Origin: Bacteroidota bacterium
GTDB taxonomy: Bacteria; Bacteroidota; Bacteroidia; B-17B0; Aurantibacillaceae
DNA: 64,000 nt
Assembly (NCBI GenBank): GCA_019638705.1
Contig: JAHBTI010000004.1
Location: forward strand, 89,434 to 153,433
Direction: 5' to 3'
In this document: positions 26,030-34,856 of the stretch, one piece after another
Position numbering within the stretch: the first letter of the stretch is position 1
Layout: each line of letters begins with the position of its first letter
Translations under genes and position numbers: made by a program
The notes under the pieces: generated by a model
What the model saw: only the letters and a program-made list of their open reading frames with translations
Told to the model about the DNA's origin: nothing
The model's database searches: none

Positions 26030-26932
26030 TTATTCTTTTAATTTTTTTATAAGGGCTGCAAAGTAAGCACTTTTTTGCGGAAAGCGCAAACTTAATATTT
26101 CGTAAGCTCTAATTGCCTTATTTACATTGCCTTGCAGGGCATAAATCTTGGCCAGCGTTTCGGTTACCAAATGCTCGTTTTCGCGCAAACTTTCTTTGGC
26201 TTTGTGGTCGGGTGCAAAAAACTTTTGTTCTTCTTTTACACGAATGGCACCCGGATTTTTTTCAATAATCCGGTCAATCAAATCCCAATTCCGTTGTTTT
26301 TTATTTGCCGTCGTTTCTTTCAGTTTGGCTTCAGACAGTTGTTTTGCCTTTTTGCGTTCTTGCTGCGCTTTTTCTTTTTGCTCTTTAATTTCTTCGTAAG
26401 GTTGCCCGTTGTTTTTCTTGAGCATGGCGAGCCAATCACCAAAACTTTCAGGCTCAATTAATGTTTCGGGTTTATGAAGTTCGGGTGTTTTGATAATTTC
26501 TTTTTCAACAAAAGCATTTACCACTTGCTTGCCTATTTCCTTTTCCAAAAATTCTTCTTCGTTCGGTTTTTCAGGTTCTGCAATGATTTCGGCAACTTTT
26601 AAAATTTCAAGCTCTTGTTTTGTATTTTCGCTTTCAGAAATTTTTTCTTCCTGTTTCGGAATTTCTTTTTCTTCAACAAGCACAAGTTTTTCCGCTTGTT
26701 CCAATTTATGAATGAGATGAAACAAATGCGCGCGGTTTGTAACTACAATTGCCGTTTTCTTTAAACTTTGCTGATACAAAGAAGCGTCCCATTTTTTGGA
26801 AGCGAGGCTCAACAATATGTGCGCTGACTGAAAATACGGAAAGTCTTTTACCAATTGCTGCAAATCAGAAATGCTTTGCTTGTTGAGCAAATGCAAATTT
26901 TCAGAATATTTTTTAAAGTCTGCTGCCTGCAT
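26030..26932 (-). CDS. Conserved Bacteroidota protein of the lptE-secG cluster
   Basis: About 300 residues. The N-terminus (MQAADFKKYSENLHLLNKQS, then LQQLVKDFPYFQSAHILLSL) and the C-terminus (ETLAKIYALQGNVNKAIRAYEILS) are conserved in position and flank a long Glu/Lys-rich, probably disordered or coiled middle (about 90-230). The end resembles one TPR repeat. The ATG is chosen because it overlaps the lptE stop (TAATG); a TTG two codons earlier is less likely. No signal peptide is seen, so it is probably cytoplasmic. The molecular function is unknown. The lptE - this gene - secG order is common in the phylum. Confidence 0.75.
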   Translation of the reverse strand: MQAADFKKYSENLHLLNKQSISDLQQLVKDFPYFQSAHILLSLASKKWDASLYQQSLKKTAIVVTNRAHLFHLIHKLEQAEKLVLVEEKEIPKQEEKISESENTKQELEILKVAEIIAEPEKPNEEEFLEKEIGKQVVNAFVEKEIIKTPELHKPETLIEPESFGDWLAMLKKNNGQPYEEIKEQKEKAQQERKKAKQLSEAKLKETTANKKQRNWDLIDRIIEKNPGAIRVKEEQKFFAPDHKAKESLRENEHLVTETLAKIYALQGNVNKAIRAYEILSLRFPQKSAYFAALIKKLKE

Positions 26933-27435
26933 TACCAATTATTAAAAGCGGCGTTAAACACGTCTTCCGTAATTTGTCTGTAAATTTCCTGAACTAACTC
27001 TGCTTCCACACTTGAAATATTGTCTGAACTTTTGAAATCGGCGTAGCGCGTAAACGTGCGTTCAAAATTTTTGTCTGCTTCAAATTTGTTGTTGTAAACC
27101 ACGTTTACGCTTATGGTTAAACGGTTTTGCGCGGCTTGGTCGCCGCTAATGGCAACAGGCATCACGTTGTAATCGGCAATGTAACCTTCAAAAGCTAAAT
27201 CGCCGTTGCTTTTTATCAAAGCCAAATTGGTTTGTTGCGACACCACATCGCGCAATTTTTCGGTAAAGCGTTGCGACAAACTTGGCGCACCTAACGATGT
27301 GTTATTCGCAAAAAACGCCACGCTTACCGTTTTTGCTTCAATGGGAATAGTTGCACCGCTTAATGATACTGTGGCTTTGCAGCCGCTCAATATTATTATG
27401 GCAACTAAGGAAAAGTATTTAAAAAATTTTATCAT
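26932..27435 (-). CDS. lptE: LPS assembly lipoprotein LptE
   Basis: A 167-residue outer-membrane lipoprotein. The signal peptide ends at the lipobox ILSGC. The core has the LptE pattern: SGATIPIEAKTVSVAFFANN, LSQRFTEKLRDVVSQQTNLA and DLAFEGYIADYNVMPVAI. LptE plugs the LptD barrel and helps insert lipopolysaccharide into the outer leaflet. The start is ATG at 27435; a TTG at 27447 would overlap the DUF5615 gene and add nothing useful. The stop overlaps the next ATG. An inserted DUF5615/DUF433 pair lies directly upstream. Confidence 0.88.
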   Translation of the reverse strand: MIKFFKYFSLVAIIILSGCKATVSLSGATIPIEAKTVSVAFFANNTSLGAPSLSQRFTEKLRDVVSQQTNLALIKSNGDLAFEGYIADYNVMPVAISGDQAAQNRLTISVNVVYNNKFEADKNFERTFTRYADFKSSDNISSVEAELVQEIYRQITEDVFNAAFNNW

Positions 27436-27439
27436 TACA

Positions 27440-27772
27440 TCAACCAATTTCTACTATATCAACGGTTTTAAGTTGTTTAAGGGCTTCTGCCAAGTGTAAT
27501 TTTAGTTTCTCTTTCACTACACTGTTAGGGGCATTACCAAAGGTGAACCAAATAATTTTTGGCGGTGCGTTTAGTCGCCCTTGCAATAAAACAAAATCGT
27601 AATCTTTTGTGGTAATAATAACATCAGCTTCTTTTTTTGCCGCGTTAAAAATGGCTTCATCATCTGAAATATTTACCGACAGCGCAGTAATATGAATGCA
27701 AGCTAAGCCAAAGTTTTCTTTAATAAAAGGCACAATGGCAGGCGATATATTTGCATCTAACCAAATGGTCAT
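27440..27772 (-). CDS. DUF5615 PIN-like protein (putative toxin)
   Basis: A 110-residue protein of the DUF5615 family, related to PIN nucleases. The N-terminus MTIWLDANISPAIVPFI carries the first acidic residue. The middle has HITALSVNISDDEAIFNAAK and then IITTKDYDF, with the other acidic residues of the PIN-like site. It starts 3 bp after a DUF433 gene, the usual partner, so the two probably form a toxin-antitoxin-like module. Toxic activity is inferred from the family. The pair lies between the sigma-54 activator and lptE. Confidence 0.85.
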   Translation of the reverse strand: MTIWLDANISPAIVPFIKENFGLACIHITALSVNISDDEAIFNAAKKEADVIITTKDYDFVLLQGRLNAPPKIIWFTFGNAPNSVVKEKLKLHLAEALKQLKTVDIVEIG

Positions 27773-27775
27773 ATT

Positions 27776-28006
27776 TTAAGCAGCAACTAAAACAGGGTGG
27801 TCCATTTTTACCGTAGCATACAGCAAACAAGCTTTAATATCATCGGCTTCCAATGCGGGGTGTTCTTCAAGAATTTGTTCAGCACTCATACCGTAAGCCA
27901 ATAATTCTAACACATCGGTTACTTTAAAACGCATACCGCGAATGCAAGGACGACCACCAAATTGTTTAGGATTGTGCGTAATCCTTTTTAATAACTCCAA
28001 ATTCAT
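27776..28006 (-). CDS. DUF433 protein (putative antitoxin)
   Basis: A 76-residue protein. The DUF433 helix-turn-helix is nearly the whole length: PKQFGGRPCIRGMRFKVTDV, LELLAYGMSAEQILEEHPAL and DDIKACLLYA. The ATG chosen (MNLELLKRIT) is preceded by TATCTTCG, a -7-like element on the minus strand (28018-28011); an upstream ATG would add eight residues. It probably represses its own operon with the DUF5615 partner. Confidence 0.85.
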   Translation of the reverse strand: MNLELLKRITHNPKQFGGRPCIRGMRFKVTDVLELLAYGMSAEQILEEHPALEADDIKACLLYATVKMDHPVLVAA

Positions 28007-28110
28007 AAAGCGAAGATACTTAAAAATCATGGGAAAGTAGAAAAATTACCGAAGTAAGGTTTAATGTAACAAGCACAGCGAGACTTATGACTTATATCTT
28101 ACGACTTAAC

Positions 28111-29331
28111 TCACTCTTCTATATGATACTCATTAATCTTTCTGTAAAGCGTTCTTTCGCTGATACCAAGTTCTTTGGCGGCATTTTTACGTCTGCCTTT
28201 GTATTTTCGGAGAGCTTTTTTTATCATGTCAATCTCTTTGTCTTGCAAGGATAAACTTTCTTCCACTTCTATCACCTGCGGTTGATTTCCGTTTTGCACA
28301 AGCGGTGAATGAACGGTTAAGCCGGTGTTCACATTCTGCGCTTCGTGATTGAAAGGTTGATTGATAAACTGAATTTCGCTTCCGCTTTCTCCTGAAACCG
28401 CCGAAGCCAAATCGTAAACCAATTTTTTCACTTCGTTAATTTCGGTTCTGTAATCGCGCAACACTTTAAAAATAATTTCACGGTCGTTGTTATCAAAGTT
28501 GCCTGATGAAAAACCGCCGTTATTCAAAATTGTAGGCACATTGTTTGAATTGTATTGCGGCAAATATTTTAATAAGGTGTCGGCATTTATTTCGCGTGTT
28601 TTTTCAATAATGGAAATTTGCTCGGTAATGTTTTTTAACTGACGGATATTTCCGGGCCAATAATAATTTACCAACACTTGCTCTGCATCAGGCGTGAGGC
28701 GCAACACAGGCATTTTGTATTTGTCGGAAAAATCGCTTGCAAATTTTCTGAACAGCAAATGAATGTCTTCTTTGCGTTCGCGCAGCGGCGGTAAATAAAT
28801 AGGCACGGTGTTTAAACGGTAATACAAATCGGCGCGGAATTTTTCTTTTTCCAAAGCCTGATAAAAATTTATGTTGGTAGCCGCAACCACACGCACATCT
28901 GTTTTCTGAACTTTGCTGCTGCCTACTTTAATGTATTCGCCGCTTTCCAACACACGCAATAATCTTGCTTGCGTTGATAAGGGCAATTCACCGACTTCAT
29001 CTAAAAAAATTGTTCCGCCGTTTGCCACTTCAAAATAACCTTTGCGTGCTTCCACCGCGCCTGTAAATGCGCCTTTTTCGTGCCCGAACAATTCGCTGTC
29101 AATTGTGCCTTCGGGAATTGCGCCACAGTTCACCGCAATGTAAGCCCCATGTTTGCGTGCGCTGTTTTGATGAATAATTTGCGGAAACACTTCTTTGCCC
29201 GTGCCGCTTTCGCCGTTAATCACCACGTTCAAATCCGTTGGTGCAACCTGCCGCGCAATGTCCACCGCACGTTCCAGCAATGCGTTGTTTCCTATAATTC
29301 CGAATTTTTGTTTTAGTTCTTGTGTGTTCAT
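28111..29331 (-). CDS. Sigma-54-dependent transcriptional activator (no receiver domain)
   Basis: A 406-residue enhancer-binding protein. It starts directly with the AAA+ domain (about 10-250): Walker A NGESGTGKE (about 39-47), the sigma-54 contact loop GAFTGA, Walker B GTIFLDEVGEL, then RLNTVPIYLPPLRERKEDI. A linker of about 110 residues leads to a Fis-type helix-turn-helix at the end (IKKALRKYKGRRKNAAKELG, ISERTLYRKI). It lacks any N-terminal sensory domain, so its activity must be controlled by level or partner. It lies 10 bp downstream of the surface-repeat protein gene and is probably co-transcribed with it. Its targets cannot be read here. Confidence 0.92.
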   Translation of the reverse strand: MNTQELKQKFGIIGNNALLERAVDIARQVAPTDLNVVINGESGTGKEVFPQIIHQNSARKHGAYIAVNCGAIPEGTIDSELFGHEKGAFTGAVEARKGYFEVANGGTIFLDEVGELPLSTQARLLRVLESGEYIKVGSSKVQKTDVRVVAATNINFYQALEKEKFRADLYYRLNTVPIYLPPLRERKEDIHLLFRKFASDFSDKYKMPVLRLTPDAEQVLVNYYWPGNIRQLKNITEQISIIEKTREINADTLLKYLPQYNSNNVPTILNNGGFSSGNFDNNDREIIFKVLRDYRTEINEVKKLVYDLASAVSGESGSEIQFINQPFNHEAQNVNTGLTVHSPLVQNGNQPQVIEVEESLSLQDKEIDMIKKALRKYKGRRKNAAKELGISERTLYRKINEYHIEE

Positions 29332-29341
29332 TTTTTAGTTC

Positions 29342-30526
29342 CTAATTCAAATCGGTGAAATTAAAACTCAAGGCTAATCTCGCTCCAATTAATAAACTGT
29401 TTTTTGTGTCCATTTCTTTGTTATACAAAGCAAAGAGAGGTTTTGCATACATATTATTTGCTTCCGAACTGTTTGCCCAAACGATTGAAGGTGCAAACGC
29501 CACTTGAAATTTTTTATTGAGCTTGTAACGAACGTATGGCGCAAATGCTACGGCTGAAGAGGATTTCTCATTGATAAACGCGGTTATGTTTTCAATTTCG
29601 GGATTGAGATACAATTTTTTGCCCAACGGAATTAATGAGCCTAATCCCATACCTAAGCCAAAAGGTGAGGTTTCCGCAGATTGATATTGACTGTTGTAAG
29701 CACCTTTAATAAAAGTATAAAACTTTGGAATACCAATTTTAAAAGCAAGATTAACAGGATACAATTCACTTGCAGAAATTTCAACGGCTCTGTATCCGCC
29801 TTTTCTCACATAAGAAATAAAACCGAAAGGAATACCTTTTGAAATAGAATCTGCAATGTTTACAAATCCTATCTGAATTCCCTGAATACCTTTAACGGCA
29901 AGGTTTACAAAGCTCATTTGAAATCCTTCTGCCTGTTTTACACTTGTGTTTACAAAACCAAACTGAGCACCTTTTAAACTGTCAATTACTGTATTAACGA
30001 AAGCCATTTGCAAACCTTTAAAGTTTTTCAAATTAGTATTTACAAATCCCATTCGCGCACCTTTTTGATTTCCAAAAGTGGTATTGACAAAGCCCATTTG
30101 TAATCCTTCAAAATCTTTTAAAACCGTATTCACAAATCCCATTTGTATGCCTTTTTGATTTCCAAAAGTTGTATTGACAAAACTCATTTGTAATCCTTCA
30201 AAATCTTTTAAAACCGTATTCACAAAACCCATTTGCGCACCTTTTTCTGCTCCCAGCGTAGTATTCACAAAGCTCATTTGCAAGCCGCTGAAATTTTTCA
30301 AATTGGTATTTACAAAACCAAGATGTGCCGATTGGTGATTGCCCTTTGCTACGTTCACAAACCCAATGAGTGGAAAATTAAATTGGTCGGGTACAACGTT
30401 ATAAAACAGAGTGTAAGCAACATATTCTCGTTTGGGTTTTGTTGTATCACTTTGCGCAATGGAATTATTGTTTATCAAAAGCAATAGTATTCCAATAATT
30501 CCGAGTTTATATTTTTGTGTGTTCAT
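29342..30526 (-). CDS. LA_2272-type surface repeat protein
   Basis: A 394-residue exported protein with a signal peptide (IGILLLLINNNSIAQS). Residues about 65-245 are about eleven copies of a 15-residue repeat with the core G-QMGFVNT, for example GLQMSFVNTTLGAEK and GAQMGFVNTVLKDFE. The pattern suggests a beta-solenoid. The last 150 residues look like outer-membrane beta strands (LALSFNFTDLN at the end). Parts of the repeat are nearly identical at DNA level with a 90-bp period, so copy number may vary. The role is unknown; surface exposure is inferred from the family. Confidence 0.8.
   Translation of the reverse strand: MNTQKYKLGIIGILLLLINNNSIAQSDTTKPKREYVAYTLFYNVVPDQFNFPLIGFVNVAKGNHQSAHLGFVNTNLKNFSGLQMSFVNTTLGAEKGAQMGFVNTVLKDFEGLQMSFVNTTFGNQKGIQMGFVNTVLKDFEGLQMGFVNTTFGNQKGARMGFVNTNLKNFKGLQMAFVNTVIDSLKGAQFGFVNTSVKQAEGFQMSFVNLAVKGIQGIQIGFVNIADSISKGIPFGFISYVRKGGYRAVEISASELYPVNLAFKIGIPKFYTFIKGAYNSQYQSAETSPFGLGMGLGSLIPLGKKLYLNPEIENITAFINEKSSSAVAFAPYVRYKLNKKFQVAFAPSIVWANSSEANNMYAKPLFALYNKEMDTKNSLLIGARLALSFNFTDLN
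30061..30240 (-). repeat. Two near-identical 90-bp coding repeats
   Basis: Bases 30061-30150 and 30151-30240 are almost the same, each coding two 15-residue surface repeats. Shared words include TAATCCTTCAAAATCTTTTA and CTTTTTGATTTCCAAAAG. Confidence 0.85.
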
Positions 30527-30555
30527 TTTTTCACTTGTTCAATGTTACTTGTTCA

Positions 30556-30588
30556 ATTATCAATGTTACTTGATTGAACATTGATAAT
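30556..30588. terminator. Inverted repeat between miaB and the surface-repeat gene
   Basis: ATTATCAATGTT (30556-30567) and AACATTGATAAT (30577-30588) are perfectly complementary with a 9-nt loop. It lies downstream of miaB and 30 bp before the next gene on the minus strand. It has no T run, so it may be a weak terminator or a regulatory hairpin. Confidence 0.5.
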
Positions 30589-30605
30589 TTTAAATTGAAA
30601 ATGTT

Positions 30606-32039
30606 TTATCCAACAACATTACCAATCAACGTACTCGTCGTACACCTCTCCGCCAACACATTCACATAATCACCTTTTTTATGATTGTCTTTTGGAAACA
30701 CAACCACCATATTTTGAGAATTTCTTCCCATCAACATTTCTTCCGATTTTTTTGAAAAGCCCTCAATCAATACGCGGTGAACTTTGCCAACACCTTGCGC
30801 AGTTTTTATGCTGCTGTTTTCGCGTTGTAAATTCACTACTTCGGAGAGGCGGCGATTTTTTACATTTTCGGGAACATCATCTTTGTATTTGCGTTCTGCC
30901 AATGTTTTCGGGCGTTCGCTGTATGAAAACATATAAGCGTAATCGTAACCCACTTCGCGCATTAAACTCAAAGTTTCCTGATGTTCATCTTCTGTTTCGC
31001 TGCAAAAACCTGTGATAATGTCCGTACTAATTCCGCAATCAGGAAGAATTTTTTTAATCGCTGCAATACGTTCCAAATACCACTCGCGGCTGTAACCTCT
31101 GTTCATCATGTCCAACACACGGCTGCTGCCGCTCTGCACAGGTAAATGAATATTATTACAAATGTTTTCGTATTTCGCCATGATTTGAAGCACATCGTCC
31201 GTCATGTCTTTTGGGTGCGAAGTGCTGAAACGCACGCGCAAATCAGGATTAATAAGCGCAACCATTTCCATAAGTTGTGCGAAATTGGTGCTTGCAGCTT
31301 TTTGTTCTTCCGTTAAAATTTCTTTTTTCAATCCACCGCCGCTCCATAAATAGCTGTCCACGTTTTGACCAAGCAAAGTTACTTCGCGGTAACCGGCATC
31401 AAAAGCTTCCTTACATTCTTTCACTATGCTTTGCGGGTCGCGGCTGCGCTCACGTCCGCGCGTGAACGGTACAACGCAAAAGCTGCACATATTATCGCAA
31501 CCGCGCATAATGCTCACAAACGCGCTCACGCCGTTTTTATCCAAACGCACAGGCGCAATGTCGGCGTAAGTTTCTTCCTTGCTTAAAATTACGTTGATTG
31601 CTTTTTGTCCCGTTTCGGCTTGCTCAATTAAGTTGGGCAAATCGCGGTAAGCATCGGGTCCCACGACCATGTCCACCAATTTTTCCTGTTCCAAAAACTG
31701 CGATTTCAAACGTTCTGCCATGCAACCCAACACGCCGATTAACGCGTCGGGATTGCTTTTCTTAATTTTTTTGTAATCCTGCAAACGTTGGCGCACGCGG
31801 TTTTCGGCGTTATCGCGAATGGCGCAGGTGTTCACCAAAATTAAATCGGCTTCTTTATAATTTTGTGTGGTGCTGTAACCTTTGTCAATTAAAATGGAAG
31901 CCACAATTTCGCTGTCGCTGAAATTCATTTGGCAACCGTAGCTTTCCAAAAACAGTTTTTTTCCGTTGGCTAATTTCGGCGGTCGCATCAAAACTTCGCC
32001 CTGAACTGTTTCGTCAATTATTTTTTCGTCTGTTCGCAT
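30606..32039 (-). CDS. miaB: tRNA-2-methylthio-N6-dimethylallyladenosine synthase
   Basis: A 477-residue radical SAM enzyme that adds a methylthio group to i6A37 of tRNA. The N-terminal UPF0004 domain has its three cluster cysteines ([28 protein letters not shown]). The radical SAM motif is CDNMCSFC (CxxxCxxC), followed by [17 protein letters not shown] domain ends the protein ([20 protein letters not shown]). Length is normal. Its substrate is the product of MiaA, encoded at 41910-42827. tRNA-Phe, one expected substrate, is also in this window. Confidence 0.97.
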   Translation of the reverse strand: MRTDEKIIDETVQGEVLMRPPKLANGKKLFLESYGCQMNFSDSEIVASILIDKGYSTTQNYKEADLILVNTCAIRDNAENRVRQRLQDYKKIKKSNPDALIGVLGCMAERLKSQFLEQEKLVDMVVGPDAYRDLPNLIEQAETGQKAINVILSKEETYADIAPVRLDKNGVSAFVSIMRGCDNMCSFCVVPFTRGRERSRDPQSIVKECKEAFDAGYREVTLLGQNVDSYLWSGGGLKKEILTEEQKAASTNFAQLMEMVALINPDLRVRFSTSHPKDMTDDVLQIMAKYENICNNIHLPVQSGSSRVLDMMNRGYSREWYLERIAAIKKILPDCGISTDIITGFCSETEDEHQETLSLMREVGYDYAYMFSYSERPKTLAERKYKDDVPENVKNRRLSEVVNLQRENSSIKTAQGVGKVHRVLIEGFSKKSEEMLMGRNSQNMVVVFPKDNHKKGDYVNVLAERCTTSTLIGNVVG

Positions 32040-32227
32040 TATTTAAGGGCTACGAATTTACGATTTTAATGACAAAATGACACGAAACAAAAGTTTAAAA
32101 TAGTTTAAAGCATTAAATTGTAGTTTCACTTCTCAAATTTGCACCGCCACAGGGTGGAGGAAAGTGGAGTGGGGAGGGGTAAGGTTTATTTTTGTATTTT
32201 CGTTCTAACGCAAAAAACATAAAGCCA

Positions 32228-32443
32228 ATGGAAGTGAAAACAATAGTAAAAGAAATTCAACGCTTACCTTTATCTAAGCGGTTTTTTGTTTTGGAACAGG
32301 TTGTAAAATCCATTAAAAAAGAAGAATTAAAACAAACAAATTGGGACGATGACCACGCGGATTTTCTTCATGCGGTTTCTGAAACATCTTTGGCTAAAGA
32401 ATGGCTTTCAGAAGAAGATAATCGTTGGGACGAAGTTTTGTGA
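32228..32443 (+). CDS. Orphan antitoxin-like protein
   Basis: A 71-residue acidic protein: MEVKTIVKEIQRLPLSKRFF, then VLEQVVKSIKK, ending AKEWLSEEDNRWDEVL. The regular helical start and the -W-EVL end are typical of small antitoxins encoded before a toxin gene. No toxin follows: an overlapping GTG gives only five codons (GTG ATT TTT ATT ATC) before a stop, and the convergent P-loop ATPase gene ends 7 bp away. The ATG fits better than an upstream extension of 12 residues. It is either a solitary regulator or a leftover. Confidence 0.7.
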   Translation: MEVKTIVKEIQRLPLSKRFFVLEQVVKSIKKEELKQTNWDDDHADFLHAVSETSLAKEWLSEEDNRWDEVL

Positions 32444-32449
32444 TTTTTA

Positions 32450-34012
32450 TTATCTAATTTCAATCGATAAATAATTCCATAGAGGGTCGTGGACTTTCAT
32501 TTTATTTTCAATTACTAATTCATCGTCACCTCTGAACGAGTATCTGATTTTCTCTCCAGTATTTCCTATAATTCCTATTTTGTACAAATGAGAAAGAATA
32601 TCTCCTAATTTGTATTTTTTGAGTAAATCTTCTAAGTCGGAATATATTTTAGTTTTCTCATCGCAAACAACTGTGATTTGGTTAAGTGTAAATGGACACT
32701 TTAAAGCAGTTAATAATTTCTTAATGCCCTCAACTTCGTTTTCTGTGTATGTAGCTCTAAGTTCTTCAGCAAGTTCTATCCAACTTTGTGTAGAGTATTC
32801 TTTAACAATTGTATCAAATACCTGATGTGTAAATTTTGTTTCATTAGGAAATTGCTGTTGAGCTATTGTTAATAATCTAACTATATCTCGTGGACGAAAC
32901 CACGTTCTATGCAGAATGTATTCTTGTGTGGGTTTGCTATTCACTTGTGGGTAGAAATATTTTTCCCAAACTTCTTCATCTGTTGATACTTTTGAAAAAT
33001 CTAACACTTTTTCTGTTGCTTGAATTTTTTTATTAATTATTCTGATTAATGGATGCTCTTTCAAAGTGCCTCCAGATTGTTGCCACTTTAATGAAATCCC
33101 AAAATCAAGGATTGGTTTATTAATCTCCTTGCCAGCTGAATGTATAGCTGTAAGGACTTCACTCCTTATAGCTGTAACCATATATATATTGAATTGTAAT
33201 TTTCGGCATAGTGCATTAATATTATTAACTGCAATTACTAAATCACGAATAAGTTTGATGTCTTTTTGATATTGTTTTTGCTTACCAAGAGTTAATTCTA
33301 ATTCATCTAAAAATATGAATAATTTGGAATCTTTTGGCTTTAATTTTTTAAAAAGTTCATCGGCTTGTCTAACTATATTGGAAAATTTAACTTGTCTGCC
33401 CGCTTCATTCTCCCAATCAAATTCTAATCCAAGCTTTCCTTTTAAAAATTCAATATCTCCTTCAATTTCCACATTCCCCTTTTTTAATTTGGGTAACAAT
33501 CTCATTATTCCAGCTTCTTCATTTCCTAACTTTGGAGCCGAAACACATTTACTATATTTTTCCCAATTAGTATCATTTTCAAAGAATGTGTTGTTTGACG
33601 AATTTGATATTTTTACAATATGACGATGTAAGAACCATTGCCAAATGTTAACGAAATCTTCTTCGGTTTCATTATCATCATTTTTTACTGTCAAAAATGT
33701 GTTCGCGGCTTTAGAAAAAGCGGCTTTATCTTCTTGTGTAAATTCAGACTTAAATAAAATGAATGTGCTTTTTACGTTTTCCGTTTTTTCCAATAAAAGT
33801 CCAATATATCTCAATAAAGCTGTTTTCCCAGTACCCTTAAATCCAGTAACAAAATATTTTTTTCCTGTATAAAAATCATCAATTTGAATATTATCTGGTA
33901 TAAGAAAACTATCAATAAATCTTTCTTTTTCCGAATTGGTGTTTTCTAACAATTCGTTCTTAGCGTCTGTTTTGCCTACTAAAAGGTCTTTAAGTTGTAA
34001 TGATTGTACCAT
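32450..34012 (-). CDS. P-loop ATPase, Sll1717-like, accessory gene
   Basis: A 520-residue ATPase. The N-terminal P-loop is GFKGTGKTAL (about 57-66) and the Walker B is LFIFLDELELTL (about 233-244). Further on are a sensor-like VTAIRSEVL and the conserved RTWFRPRDIVRLL (about 370). The C-terminus looks like a winged helix (ALKCPFTLNQITVV; DILSHLYKIGIIGN). The architecture matches P-loop ATPases of the Sll1717 type, mostly uncharacterised and often found in islands. The gene is more AT-rich than its neighbours and lies alone between miaB and gldF, next to an orphan antitoxin. A defence role is only a guess. Confidence 0.75.
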   Translation of the reverse strand: MVQSLQLKDLLVGKTDAKNELLENTNSEKERFIDSFLIPDNIQIDDFYTGKKYFVTGFKGTGKTALLRYIGLLLEKTENVKSTFILFKSEFTQEDKAAFSKAANTFLTVKNDDNETEEDFVNIWQWFLHRHIVKISNSSNNTFFENDTNWEKYSKCVSAPKLGNEEAGIMRLLPKLKKGNVEIEGDIEFLKGKLGLEFDWENEAGRQVKFSNIVRQADELFKKLKPKDSKLFIFLDELELTLGKQKQYQKDIKLIRDLVIAVNNINALCRKLQFNIYMVTAIRSEVLTAIHSAGKEINKPILDFGISLKWQQSGGTLKEHPLIRIINKKIQATEKVLDFSKVSTDEEVWEKYFYPQVNSKPTQEYILHRTWFRPRDIVRLLTIAQQQFPNETKFTHQVFDTIVKEYSTQSWIELAEELRATYTENEVEGIKKLLTALKCPFTLNQITVVCDEKTKIYSDLEDLLKKYKLGDILSHLYKIGIIGNTGEKIRYSFRGDDELVIENKMKVHDPLWNYLSIEIR

Positions 34013-34064
34013 ATTTGTTTAATTAAATTATACTCAATTCCCCAAATATACAAAACAAAAATTT

Positions 34065-34092
34065 TCTCTGCCTCCTCTGTGTCCTCTGGCAC
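34065..34092 (-). repeat. CACAGAGG-type dispersed repeat, copy 1
   Basis: Read on the minus strand it is a run of GGACACAGAGG-like words. Related copies are at 36571-36596, 39031-39055 and 52792-52818, always between genes. Its right end runs into the candidate gldF promoter. Confidence 0.65.
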
Positions 34093-34099
34093 AAAATCG

Positions 34100-34107
34100 T
34101 ATCTTCG
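34100..34107 (+). promoter_or_regulatory. Candidate -7 element of gldF (TATCTTCG)
   Basis: TATCTTCG ends 8 bp before the gldF ATG, so transcription would begin at or very near the start codon. It matches the relaxed TAnnTTyG form also seen before the DUF433 gene. No good -33 element is seen. Confidence 0.4.
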
Positions 34108-34115
34108 CCTCCCAA

Positions 34116-34856
34116 ATGTTCACTCTCTATTTAAAAGAAATACGCAGCTTTTTGAGTTCGCTTATCGGTTACATTGCCATTGGCGTATTTGTTTCTCTCA
34201 TCGGCATTTTTATGTGGATTATTCCCACCGATGCGGGCGGCTACAATGTGTTGGATAACGGTTTTGCCAACATTGACCCTTTGTTTTTTATTGCGCCCTG
34301 GGTGTATTTGTTTTTAATTCCCGCCATTACCATGCGTTCCTTTTCCGAAGAGAAAAAAAACGGAACAATTGAATTATTGCTCACACGCCCGCTCACGGAT
34401 TTGCAAATTGTACTCGCCAAATATTTTGCGGGATTTACTTTAGTTATGGTGTCGTTGTTGCCGACTTTAATTTATTATTACAGCGTTCACACTTTGGGCG
34501 CACCAAAGGGAAATATTGACACAGGCGGAATGTGGGGTTCATACATCGGTTTGTTGTTTTTGGGTGCGGGCTTTGTATCCATCGGAATTTTTGCTTCGGC
34601 AATTTCCGAAAATCAGGTTATTGCATTTATCATTGCGCTGTTGCTGTGCTTTTTTTGTTACATCGGTTTTGAATTTATTGCGCAAAGCGGCGTGTTTGGC
34701 AAGTACGATGCCTTCTTTAAAAGTCTTGGCATTAACGACCATTATGTAAGCATGAGCCGTGGCGTGATTGACACCCGCGATGCCTTGTATTTTATCAGCG
34801 TAATTGCTTTATTTAATTTATTAACCAAATTAGTGTTGGAGAGCAGAAAATGGTAG
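34116..34856 (+). CDS. gldF: Gliding motility-associated ABC transporter permease GldF
   Basis: A 246-residue ABC-2 type permease with six membrane segments. Conserved phrases are PWVYLFLIPAITMRSFSEEK, KNGTIELLLTRPLTDLQIVL and FLGAGFVSIGIFASAISENQ. With GldG and the ATPase GldA it forms an exporter needed for gliding in some Bacteroidota; in non-gliding species the pair persists with unknown substrate. gldA is not in the window. gldG overlaps its end by 7 bp, so the two are translationally coupled. Confidence 0.93.
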   Translation: MFTLYLKEIRSFLSSLIGYIAIGVFVSLIGIFMWIIPTDAGGYNVLDNGFANIDPLFFIAPWVYLFLIPAITMRSFSEEKKNGTIELLLTRPLTDLQIVLAKYFAGFTLVMVSLLPTLIYYYSVHTLGAPKGNIDTGGMWGSYIGLLFLGAGFVSIGIFASAISENQVIAFIIALLLCFFCYIGFEFIAQSGVFGKYDAFFKSLGINDHYVSMSRGVIDTRDALYFISVIALFNLLTKLVLESRKW

